DNA of 64,000 bases from Aristolochia californica (lineage: Eukaryota; Streptophyta; Magnoliopsida; Piperales; Aristolochiaceae): NCBI GenBank assembly GCA_029961685.1, contig JARWKL010000008.1, positions 15,161,981 through 15,225,980 on the forward strand. The letters are read 5' to 3'. The notes beneath the pieces were generated by a model. That model worked only from the letters and a program-made list of their open reading frames with translations. It was not told the DNA's origin and ran no database searches. A program made the translations under genes and the position numbers. Positions 1 to 11,080 of the stretch are shown one piece after another. The stretch's first letter is position 1. Every line of letters starts with the position of its first letter.

Positions 1-740
1 TTTTTATTGCTTTAAAGTCTTTCCATACATAAACTCTAAAATTTTCATTTTGTTTCGATCTATTTGCCTTTTATCTCTTTTTTTGTTTATGAGATGATGG
101 GAAAGTGAAAACTCAAGTTTATATCTAAGAAAAAAGTATACATCTAAAAGGGATATGCACAATGCACAAATATTGATAGAGATAATTCCAAAAAGTGTTT
201 ATAATTTTTAGGGATTGTAAACTCTTTTTAGTTTTAATATATCAATTTCGGCAATCGTTGGGAAAAGGGGAAGGCGGGGGATTTTTAAACGAGTGTTGAC
301 TCCCAATTCATAACTCATTCGTTACAAAAATATAGCCCGTGATGCATGATAAATCACTTTAAAATCATCTATGATCGTTAGATCAGCTTTATGGAAATGG
401 GTAAAATAATGGCTTGCTTGACTCGCGTAAATATCCCACCGCACGTTCTCTTGAGAATTTAATGTTATTCTCTTTAAATGGTTTGGATCCATAGGTCATT
501 TGCCTCTTTAACATGTTTCAAGAATGAAAATCCATTTATTTAAACATGAGTTGAAAAATCTCTTTCTAAAAAACTACCGAGCTAATAGGGTTGATCTAGT
601 GGAATTTCGCAATCTTGGATAGCAAAATTTTTGTGGTCATTAGTGGTGAGTGCATAAATTTTATTTTTTTAAATTTTTTTATTGCTTTAAATTCTTTCCA
701 TACATAAACTCTAAAATTTTCATTTTGTTGTGATCTATTT
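1..740. repeat. Left-edge type A sequence
   Basis: The window opens inside a T-rich segment of a monomer. The first anchor (GGATCC) is at 485 and the first dyad arms are at 511-518 and 542-548, the right arm ending AAACATGA and so imperfect. It lacks the tetramer-specific variants that start near 740. The array clearly extends to the left of the window. Confidence 0.85.
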
Positions 741-3700
741 GCCTTTTATCTCATTTTTTGTTTACGAGATGAAGGGAAAGTGAAAACTCAATTTTAAATT
801 TAAGAAAAAAGTATATATCTAAAATGGATATGTACAATGCACAACGGTAGAGTGAGATAATTCTAAAGTGTTCATAATTTTTAGGGATTGTAAACTCCTT
901 TTAGTTTTTATATATCATGTTCGGCAATCGTTGAGAAAAGGGGGAGGCGGAGGATTTTTAATTGAGTGTTGACTCCCAATTCATAACTCATTCCTTACAA
1001 AAATATAGCCCGTTATGCATAATAAATAACTTTAAAATCATCTATGATCGTTAGGTCAGCTTTATAGAAATGTGTAAAATAATGGCTTGTTTGACTCGGG
1101 TAAATATCCCACCGCACGTTCACTTGAGAATTTAATGTTATTCTCTTTAAAAGGTTTGTATCCATAGGTCATTTGCATCTTTAAGATGTTTCAAGAATGC
1201 ATATCCATTTATTTAAACATGTGTAGAAAAAATTTTTTCTAAAAAAATACCGAGCTAATAGGGTTGATGTAGTGGAATTTCCCAAACTAGGATAGCAAAA
1301 TTTTTGTGTTCATTTGTGGTAAGTGAATAAATTTTATTTACTTAAATTTTTTTATTGCTTTAAATTCTTTCCTTACATAAACTCTTAAATTTTCATTTTG
1401 TTGTGATCTATTTGCCTTTTATCTTTTTTTTTGTTTACGAGATGATGCGAAACTGAAAACTCAAGTTTATATTTTAGAAAAAAGTATACATCTAAAATGG
1501 ATCTGCACAATGCACAAATGTAGATAGAGATAATTCCAAAAAGTATTTATAATTTTTAGGGATTGTAAACTCTTTTTAGTTTTTATATATCAAGTTTGGC
1601 ACTCGTTGGGAAAAGGGGGAGGCGGGTGATTTTTAACTGAGTGTTGACTCCCAATTCATAACTCTTTTCTCACAAAAAAAAAGCCCGTTATGCATGATAA
1701 ATCACTATAAAATCATCTATGACCGTTAGGTCAACATTTTGTAAATAAGTAAAATAATGGCTTGTTTGACTTGGGTAAATATCCCACCGCACGTTCACTT
1801 TAGAATTTAAAGTTATTCCATTTAAAAGGTTTGGATCCATAGGTCATTTGCTTCTTTAACATGTTTCAAGAGTGCATATCCATTTATTTAAACATGTATA
1901 GAAAAATATCTTTTTAAAAAAATACCGAGCTAATAGGGTTGATTTAGTGGAATTTCCCAGACATCGATACCAAAATTTTTGTGTTCATTCGTGGAGTTAA
2001 TAAATTTTATTTACTTACATTTTTTTATTGCTTTAAATTCTTTCCATACATCAACTCTAAAATTTTCATTTTGTTGTGATCTATTTCCCTTTTAACTCTT
2101 TTTTTATACACGAGATGATGGGGAAGTGAAAACTCAAGTTTATATTTAAGAAAAAAGTATACATCTAAAATGGATATTTACAATGCACAAATGTAGAGAG
2201 AGATAATTCCAAAAAGTGTTCATAATTTTTAGGATTGTAAACTCTTTTTAGTTTTTTATATATCAAGTTCGGCAATCATTGAGAAAAGGGGGAGGCGGGG
2301 GATTTTTAACTGAGTGTTGACTCCCAATTCATAACTGATTCCTTACAAAAATATAGCCCGTTACACAGAATAAATAAGTTTAAAATCATCTATGATCATT
2401 TGGTCGTCTTTACGTAAATGGATAAAATAATGGCTTGTTTTACTAGGGTAAATATCCCACGTTCACTTGAGAATTTAATATTATTCTCTTTAAAAGGTTT
2501 CTATCAATAGGTCATTTGCATCTTTAACATGTTTCAAGAATGCATATCCATTTATTTTAACATGTGTAGAAAAATCTTTTTCTAAAAAAATACCGAGCTA
2601 ATAGGGTTGATGTATTGGAATTTCCCAAACTTGGATACCAAAATTTTTGTGTTCATTTGTGGTAAGTGAATAAATTTTTTTTTTAAATTTTTTTATTTCT
2701 TTAAATTCTTTCCTTACATAAACTCTAAAATTTTCATTTTGTTGTGATCTATTAGTCTTTTATCTTTTTTTTTGTTTACGAGATGACAGGAAAGTGAAAA
2801 CTCAAGTATATATTTAAGAAAAAAGTATACATCTAAAATGGATATGCACAATGCACAAATGTAGAGAGAGATAATTCCAAAAAGTATTTATAATTTTTAG
2901 GGTTGTAAACTCTTTTTAGTTTTTATATATCAAGTGTGGCAATCGTTGGGAAAAGGGGGACGTGGGTGATTTTTAACTGAGTGTTGACTCCCAATTCATA
3001 ACTCATTCCTCACAAAAAAAGCCCGTTATTCATGATAAATAACTTTAAAATCATCTATGATCGTTAGGTCAACTTTATGTAATTGGCTAAAATAATGGCT
3101 TGTTTGACTCGGGTAAATATCCCACCGCACGTTCACTTGAGAATTTAAAGTTATTCTCTTTAAAAGGTTTGGATACATAGGTCATTTGCATCTTTAACAT
3201 GTTTCAAAAGTGCTTATCCATTTATTTAAACATGTGTAGAAAAATCTCTTTTAAAAAAAATACCGAGCTAATAGGGTTGATTTAGTGGAATTTCCCAGAC
3301 TTGGATACCAAAATTTTTGTGTTCATTCGTGGAGTTAATAAATTTTATTTACTTACATTTTTTTATTAATTTAACTTCTTCCCATACATCAACTCTAAAA
3401 TTTTCATTTTCTCGTGATCTATTTGTCTTTTATATCATTTTTTGTTTACAAGATGAAGGGAAAGTGAAAACTCAACTTTATATTTAAGAAAAAAGTATAC
3501 ATCTAAAATGGATATGTACAATGCACAAATGTAGAGAGAGATAATTCTAAAAGTGTTCATAATTTTTAGGGATTGTAAACTCTTTTTAGTTTTTATATAT
3601 CAAGTTCAGCAATCGTTGAGAAAAAGGGGGAGGCGGGGGATATTTAACTGAGTGTTGACTCCCAATTCATAACTCATTCCTTACAAAAATATAGCCCATT

Positions 3701-5450
3701 ATGCATAATAAAAAACTTTAAAATCATCTATGATCGTTAGGTCAGCTTTACGGAAATGGGTAAAATAATGGCTTGTTTGACTCGGGTAAATATCCCACCG
3801 CACGTTCACATGAGAATTTAATGTTATTCTCTTTAAAAGGTTTGTATCCATAGGTCATTTGCATCTTTAAGATGTTTCAAGAATGCATATCCATTTATTT
3901 AAACATGTGTAGAAAAAAAAATTTCTAAAAAAATACCGAGCTAATAGGGTTGATGTAGTGGAATTTCCCAAACTAGGATAGCAAAATTTTTGTGTTCATT
4001 TGTGGTAAATGAATAAATTTTATTTACTTAAATTTTTTTATTGCTTTAAATTCTTTCCTTACCTGAACTCTTAAATTTTCATTTTGTTGTGATCTATTTA
4101 CCTTTAATCTCTTTTTTTGTTTACGGGATGATGGGAAAGTGAAAAGTCAAGTTTATATTTTAGAAAAAAGTATAATCTAAAAAGGATATGCACATTGCAC
4201 AAATATAGATCGAGATAATTCCAAAAAGTGTTTATAATTTTTAGGGATTGTAAACTCTTTTTAGTTTTTTTATATCAAGTTTGGCACTCGTTGGGAAAAG
4301 GGGGAGGCGGGTGATTTTTGACTGAGTGTTGACTCCCAATTCATAACTCTTTTCTCACAAAAAAAGCCTGTTATGCATGATAAATCACTATAAAATCATC
4401 TATGACTATTAGGTCATCTTTTTGTAAATAGGTAAAATAATGGCTTGTTTGACTTGGGTAAATATCCCACCACACGTTCACTTTAGAATTTAAAGTTATT
4501 CCCTTTAAAAGGTTTGGATCCATAGGTCATTTGCTTCTTTAACATGTTTCAAGAGTGCATATCCATTTATTTAAACATGTGTAGAAAAAAATCTTTTTAA
4601 AAAAATACCGAGCTAATAGGGTTGATTTTGTGGAATTTCCCAGACTTGGATACCAAATTTTTTGTGTTCATTCGTGGAGTTAATAAATTTTATTTACTTA
4701 CATTTTTTTATTCTTTTAAATTCTTTCCATACATCAACTCTAAAATTTTCATTTTGTTGTGAACTATTTCCCTTTTAACTCTCTTTTTGTTTACGAGATA
4801 ATGGGGAAGTGAAAACTCAAGTTTATATTTAAGAAAAAAGTATACATATAAAATGGATATGTACAATGCACAAATGTAGAGAGAGATAATTCCAAAAAGT
4901 GTTCATATTTTTTAGGGATTGTAAACTCTTTTTAGTTTTTATATATCAAGTTCGGCAATCGTTGAGAAAAGGGGGAGGCGGGGGAATTTTAACTAAGTGT
5001 TGACTCCCAATTCATAACTCATTCCTTACAAAAATATAGCCCGTTACGCATAATAAATAACTTTAAAATCATCTATGATCGTTAGGTCAGCTTTACGAAA
5101 TGGATAAAATAATGGCTTGTTTGACTAGGGTAAATATCCCACCGCACTTTCACTTGAGAATTTAATGTTATTCTCTTTAAAAGGTTTGTATCAATAGGTC
5201 ATTTGCATCTTTAACATGTTTCAAGTATCCATATCCATTTATTTAAACATGTGTAGAAAAATCTTTTTTTAAAAAAATACCGAGCTAATAGGGTTGATGT
5301 ATTGGAATTTCCCAAACTTGGATAGCACAATTTTAATGTTCATTTGTGGTGAGTGAATAAATTTTATTTACTTAAATTTTTTTATTGCTTTAAATTCTTT
5401 CCTTACATAAACTCTAAAATTTTCATTTTGTTGTGATCTATTTTCCTTTT
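740..5450. repeat. Nested dimer/tetramer higher-order repeat (~1.34 / 2.69 kb)
   Basis: Anchors are at 1158, 1833, 2501, 3171, 3844, 4516 and 5188. Alternate monomers differ consistently. One kind has GTACAATGC (or TTACAATGC) and TTGAGAAAAAGG-like G blocks (829, 2171, 3514, 4860). The other has GCACAATGC, AAAAAAAGCC and, on the following anchor, GGAGTTAATAAATTTTAT (1986, 3325, 4670). That gives a dimer period of about 1343 bp. Finer variants recur only every second dimer: CCCAAACTAGGATAGC at about 1275 and 3960, GATGTATTGGAATTTCC at about 2609 and 5296, and GAGATGAAGGG at about 770 and 3452. The tetramer period is about 2686 bp. Two tetramer copies are visible, the second running out near 5450. 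Sequence 1-740 is ordinary type A and lies outside the tetramer. Confidence 0.8.
4516..5187. repeat. Reference type A monomer with landmarks
   Basis: This 672-bp unit is given as a readable example. The GGATCC anchor is at 4516-4521. Inverted repeat arms ACATGTTT and AAACATGT are at 4542-4549 and 4573-4580. The T-rich segment occupies about 4680-4790 and includes TAAAATTTTCATTTTG. The motif GTACAATGCACAAATG starts near 4861. The AT stretch TTTTTATATATCAAG precedes the G-rich block at about 4965-4984. The CpG-containing segment (CCGTTACGCATA, CTATGATCGTTAGG, CCACCGCAC) runs from about 5040 to 5150 before the next anchor at 5188. Confidence 0.85.
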
Positions 5451-5559
5451 ATCTCTTTTTTTGTTTACGAGATGATAGGAAAGTGAAAACTCAAGTTTAT
5501 TTTTAAGAAAAAAGTATACATCTAAAATGGATATGCACAATGCACAAATGTAGACAGAG

Positions 5560-8300
5560 ATTATTCCAAAAAGTGTTCATAATTTTTAGGGATTGTAAAC
5601 TTTTTTTAGTTCGGCAATCGTTGGGAAAAGGGGGAGGCAAGTGATTTTTAACTGAGTGTTGACTCCAAATTCATAACTCATTCCTTAAAAAAATATAGCC
5701 CATTACGCATGATAAATCACTTTAAAATCATATATGATCGTTAGCTCCGCTTTATGGAAATGGGTAAAATAATGGCTTGTTTGGCTCGGGTAAATATCCC
5801 ACCGCACGTTCACTTGAGAATTTAATGTTATCCTCTTTAAAATGTTTGGATCCATAGGTCATTTGCATCTTCAACAAGTTCCAAGAATGCATATCCATTT
5901 ATTTAAACATGTGTAGAAAAAACTCTTTCTGAAGGATACCGAGCTAATAGGGTTGATCTACAGGAATTTTCCAAACTTGGATAGCAAAATTTTGTGTTCA
6001 TTTATGGGGAGTGAATAAATTTTATTTACTCACATTTTTCTATAGCTTTATATTCTTTCCATACATAAACTCTAAAATTTTCATTTTGTTTCGATCTATT
6101 GGCCTTTTATCCCTTTTTTTTTTACGATATGATGGGAAAGTCAAAACTCAAGTTTATATTTAAGAAAAAAGTATACATCTAAAATGGATATGCACAATGC
6201 AAAAATGTTGAGAGAGATAATTCCTAAAAGTGTTCATAATTTTTAAGGATTTTAAACTCTTTTTAGTTTATATATATCAAGTTCGACAATCCTCGGGAAA
6301 AGGGGGAGGCGGGGGATTTTTAACAGAGTTTTGACACCCAATTCTTAACTCGTTCATTACAAAAATATAGCCCGTTACGCATGATAAATCACTTTAAAAT
6401 CATCTATGATCGTTAGGTCAGCTTTATTTAAAAGGGTAAAATAATAGCTTGTTTGACTCGGGTAAATATCCCACCGCACTTTCACTTGAGAGTTTAATGT
6501 TTTTTCTTTAAAAGGTTTTTATCCATAGGTCATTTCCATCTTTAACATGTTTCAAGAATGCATATCCATTTATTTAAACATGTATAGAAAAATCTCTTTC
6601 TAAAAAAATATAGAGCTAATAGGGTTGATCTTGTGGAATTTCCCAAACTTGGATAGCATAATTTTTGTGTTCATTTGTGGTGAGTGAATAAATTTTATTT
6701 ACTTATATTTTTTTATTGCTTTAAATTCTTTCCAAACATAAACTCTAAAATTTTCATTTTGTTGTGATATATTAGCCTTTTATCTCTTTTTTTATTTACG
6801 AGATGATGGGAAAGTGAAAGCTCAAGTTTATATTTAAGAAAAAAGTATACATCTAAAATTGATATGCACAATGCACAAATGTAGATAGAGATTATTCCTA
6901 AAAGTTTTCATAATTTTTAGGGATTGTAAACTTTTTTTAGTTCGGGAATCGTTGGGAAAAGGGGGAGGCAAGTATTTTTTACTGAGTGTTGACTCCAAAT
7001 TCATAACTCATTTCTTAAAAAAATATAGCCCATTACGCATGATAAATCACTTTAAAATCATCTATGATCGTTAGCTCAGCTTTATGGAAATGGGTAAAAT
7101 AATGGCTTGTTTGACTCGGGTAAATATCCCACCGCACGTTCACTTGAGAATTTAATGTTATCCTCTTTAAAATGTTTGGATCCATAGGTCATTTGCATCT
7201 TCAACATGTTTCAAGAATGCATATCCATTTATTTAAACATGTGTAGAAAAAACTCTTTCTAAAGGATACCGAGCTATTAGGGTTAATCTACAGGAATTTC
7301 CCAAACTTGGATAGCAAAATTTTGTGTTCATTTCTGGGGAGTGAATAAATTTTATTTACTCACATTTTTTTATTGCTTTATATTCTTTCCATACATAAAC
7401 TCTAAAATTTTCATTTTGTTTCGATCTATTGGCCTTTTATCCCTTTTTTTTTTACGATATGATGGGAAAGTCAAAACTCAAGTTTATATTTAAGAAAAAA
7501 GTATACATCTAAAATGGATATGCACAATGCAAAAATGTTGAGAGAGATAATTCCTAAAAGTGTTCATAATTTTTAGGGATTTTAAACTCTTTTTAGTTTA
7601 TATATATCAAGTTCGGCAATCCTCGGGAAAAGGGGGAGGCGGGGGATTTTTAACAGAGTTTTGACACCCAATTCTTAACTCGTTCATTACAAAAATATAG
7701 CCCGTTACGCATGATAAATCACTTTAAAATCATCTATGATCGTTAGGTCAGCTTTATTTAAAAGGGTAAAATAATAGCTTGTTTGACTCGGGTAAATATC
7801 CCACCGCACCTTCACTTGAGAGTTTAATGTTTTTTCTTTAAAAGGTTTTTATCCATAGGTCATTTCCATCTTTAACATGTTTCAAGAATGCATATCCATT
7901 TATTTAAACATGTGTAGAAAAATCTCTTTCTAAAAAAATATAGAGCTAATAGGGTTGATCTTGTGGAATTTCCCAAACTTGGATAGCAAAATTTTTGTGT
8001 TCATTTGTGGTGAGTGAATAAATTTTATTTACTTATATTTTTTTATTGCTTTAAATTATTTCCATACATAAACTCTAAAATTTTCATTTTGTTGTGATAT
8101 ATTAGCCTTTTATCTCTTTTTTTGTTTACGAGATGATGGGAAAGTGAAAGCTCAAGTTTATATTTAAGAAAAAAGTATACATCTAAAATTGATATGCACA
8201 ATGCACAAATGTAGACAGAGATTATTCCAAAAAGTGTTCATAATTTTTAGGGATTGTAAACTTTTTTTAGTTCGGCAATCGTTGGGAAAAGGGGGAGGCA
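5560..8300. repeat. Very recent dimer higher-order repeat, 1330-bp period
   Basis: Anchors 5848, 6519, 7178 and 7849 alternate between short (659-660 bp) and normal (671 bp) units. The short kind lacks about 15 bp before the G block, so AAACTTTTTTTAGTTCGG or GTTCGGG follows directly (5598, 6928, 8258). The stretch 5940-6890 matches 7270-8220 at an offset of exactly 1330 bp, with only about a dozen single-base differences noticed (for example TTTTAAGGAT/TTTTAGGGAT, CGACAAT/CGGCAAT, GCACTTTC/GCACCTTC, CATGTATAG/CATGTGTAG), roughly 98-99% identity by eye. A third copy begins at about 8201 and breaks off near 8303 in a monomer with a deletion. Confidence 0.9.
6545..6583. repeat. Conserved dyad (inverted repeat), type A example
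   Basis: ACATGTTT at 6545-6552 and its reverse complement AAACATGT at 6576-6583 are separated by 23 bases. Each arm contains the palindrome ACATGT. The spacer contains a further palindrome, ATGCAT. The same element is recognisable about 26-64 bases after the anchor in most units, often with one arm mutated. It could form a short stem-loop or cruciform, or be a bound site; no protein is assigned. Confidence 0.75.
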
Positions 8301-8310
8301 AGTTGGTAAC
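8295..8310. other. Deletion junction just after the G-rich block
   Basis: The sequence runs AGGGGGAGGCAAGT then TTGGTAACTCATTCC, so about 35 bp that normally follow (the TGAGTGTTGACTC segment) are missing. The unit between anchors 7849 and 8478 is only 629 bp. This is also where the third copy of the 1330-bp dimer stops resembling the two before it. Confidence 0.75.
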
Positions 8311-11080
8311 TCATTCCTTACAAAAAATGCCCGTTACGCATGATAAATCACTTTAAAATATCTATGATCGTTAGGTCAGCTTTACGTAAATGGGTAAAAT
8401 AATGGCTTGTTTGACTCGGGTAAATATCCCACCGCACGTTCACTTGAAAATTTAATGTTATTCTGTTTAAAAGGTTTGGATCCATAGGTTATTTGCATCT
8501 TTAACAAGTTTCAAGAATGCCTATCCATCTATTTAAACATGTGTGGAAAAATCTCTTTCTAAAAAAGTATCCAGTTAATCGGGTTGATCTAGTGGAATTT
8601 ACCAAACTAGGATAGCAAAAATTTTGTGTTCATTTGTGTTGAGTCAATAACTTTTATTTACTTACATTTTTTATTGCTTTAAATTCTTTCCACACATAAA
8701 CTCTAAAATTTTCATTTTGTTGTGATCTATTGGCCTTTAACCTCTTTTTCGTTTACGAATGATGGGAAAGTGAAACTCAAGTTTATATTTAAGAAAAAAG
8801 TATACTTCTAAAAAGGATATGCACAATGCACAAATGAAGAGAGAGAATTCCAAAAAGTGTTTATAATTTTTAGGGATTGTAAACTCTTTTTAGTTTTTAT
8901 ATATCAAGTTCGGCAATCGTTGGGAAAAGGGGGAGGTGGGGGATTTTTAACTGAGTGTTGACTCCAAACTCATAACTCATTCCTTACAAAAATTTAGCCG
9001 GTTACGCATGGTAAATCACTTTAAAATCATCTATGATCGTTAGGTCAGCTTTATGGAAATGGGTAAAATATTGGTTGTTTGACTCGGGTAAATATCCCAC
9101 TACATTTTTCACTTGAGAATTTAATGTTATTCTCTTTAAAAGGTTTGGATCCATAGGTCATTTGCATCTTTAACATGTTTCAAGAATGCATATGCATTTA
9201 TTTAAACATGTGCAGAAAAATTTCTTTCTAAAAAAATACCAAGCAAATATGGTTGATCTAGTGGAATTTCCCAAACATGGATTGCAAAATTTTTGTGTTC
9301 ATTTTTGGTTAGTGAATAAATTTTATTTACTTTCATTTTTTTATTGCTTTAAATTTTTTCCATACATAAACTCTAAAATTTTCATTTTGTTATGATCTAT
9401 TTGCCTTTAATCTTTTTTTTTGTTTACGAGATGATGGGAAAGTGAAACTCAAGTTTTTATTTAAGAAAAAAGTATACATCTAAAATGGATATGCACAATG
9501 CACAAATGTAGAGAGAGATAATTCCAAAAAATATTTATAATTTTTAGGGATTGTAAACTCTTATTAGTTTTTATATATCAAGTTCGGCAATCGTTGGGAA
9601 AAGGGGGAGGTGGGGGATTTTTAACTGAGTGTTGACTCCCAATTCATAACTCATTCCTTACAAAAATATAGCCCGTGATGCATGATAAATCACTTTATAA
9701 TCATCTATGATTGTTAGGTCAACTTTATGTAAATGAGTAAAATAAAGGCTTGTTTGACTTTGGTAAATATCCCACCGCACGTGGACTTGAGAATTTAATG
9801 TTATTCTCTTTAAAAGGTTTGGATCCTTAGGTCATTTGTATCTTTATAGAATGCGTGTCCATTTATTTAAACATGTGTAGAAAAGTCTCTTTCTAAAAAA
9901 ATACTGAGCCAAATGGGTTGATCTAGTGGAATATCCCAAACTTTGATAGCAAAATTTTGTGTTCATTTGTGGTGAGTGAATAAATTTTAATTACACACAT
10001 TTTTTTCGTTGCTTTAAATTCTTTCCTTACATAAACACTAAAATTTTCATTTTGTTTCGATTCTAGTGAAAACTCATGTTTATATTATTGAAAATAGTAT
10101 ACATCTAAAATGGATATGCACAATGCACAAATGTAGAGAGTGATAATTCCAAAAAGTGTTCATAATTTTTAGGGATTGGAAACTCTTTTTAGTTTTTATA
10201 TATAAATTTCAACAATCGTTGAGAAAAGGGGAAGGCGGGGGATTTTTATTTGAGTATCGACTTCCAATTCATAACTCATTCCTTACAAAAACATAGCCCG
10301 TTACGCATAACGAATCACTTTAAAATCATCTATGATCATTAGGTCAGCTTTAATGGAAATGGGTAAAATAATGGCTTGTTTGACTCGGGTAAATATCCCA
10401 CCGCACATTCAATTCAGAATTTAATGTTATTCTCTTTAAAAGGTTTGTATCCATAGGTCATTTGCATCTTTAACATGTTTCAAGAATGCATATCCATTTA
10501 TTTAAACATGTGTAGAAAAATGTCTTTCTAAAAAATACCAAGCTAATAGGGTTGATATTGTGGAATTTTCCAAACATGGATAGCATAATTTTTGTGTTCA
10601 TTTGTGGTGAGTGAATAAATTTTATTTACTTACATTTTTTTATTGTTTTAAATTCTTTCCATACATAAACTCTAAAATTTTCATTTTGTTGTCATCTATT
10701 TGCCTTTTATCTCTTTTTTTGTTTACGAGATGATGGGAAAGTGAAAACTCAAGTTTATAAGAAAAAAGTATACATCTAAAATGGATATGCACAATGCACA
10801 AATTTAGAGAGATATAATTTCAAGGTGTTTATAATTTTTAGGGATTGTAAAATCTTTTTAATTTTTATATATCAAGTTCGGCAATCGTTGGGAAAAGGGG
10901 GAGGCGGAGGATTTTTAACTGAGTGTTAACTCCCAATTCATAACTCATTCCTTTAAAACAAAAGCCCGTTACGCAGGATAAATCACTTTAAAATCATCTC
11001 TGATCATTAGGTCAGCTTTATGTAAATGAGTAAAATAATGGCTTGTTTAACTCGGGTAAATATCCCACCGCACGTTCACT
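8310..11080. repeat. Type A monomers without a clear local higher-order period
   Basis: Anchors are at 8478, 9147, 9821 and 10447. Units near 8760 and 9441 share a one-base deletion giving GTGAAACTCAAG instead of GTGAAAACTCAAG, also found near 18144, 18810 and 20830. The unit at 8478 shares rare variants with the unit at 18518, about 10040 bp (15 monomers) away: TAGGTTATTTGC, TGCCTATCC and GTTGAGTCAATAA. The unit ending at 10447 is short (626 bp) because about 46 bp are missing near 10060. There is no gene; the open frame at 9186-9395 is judged to be chance. Confidence 0.8.
10055..10068. other. 46-bp deletion inside a monomer
   Basis: TTTTGTTTCGATTC continues directly into TAGTGAAAACTC. The usual CTATTTGCCTTTTATCTC, poly-T and GAGATGATGGGAAAG segments are absent. 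The unit is 626 bp between anchors 9821 and 10447. Confidence 0.8.

Noticed and set aside
4940..4955. TATA-like stretch TTTTTATATATCAAG before the G block
   Set aside because: Present in nearly every unit, but there is no gene downstream; in DNA this AT-rich it is not evidence for a promoter. Satellite transcription cannot be judged from sequence.
4516..5187. Sub-repeats of about 168 bp inside the monomer
   Set aside because: Only short words such as TAAACTCT recur (about 180 bp apart); flanking bases do not align.
9186..9395. Open frame of 69 codons
   Set aside because: It lies in the T-rich part of one satellite unit; stops interrupt the same frame in neighbouring units, and the predicted peptide is only Phe/Leu/Lys-rich translation of AT-rich DNA.
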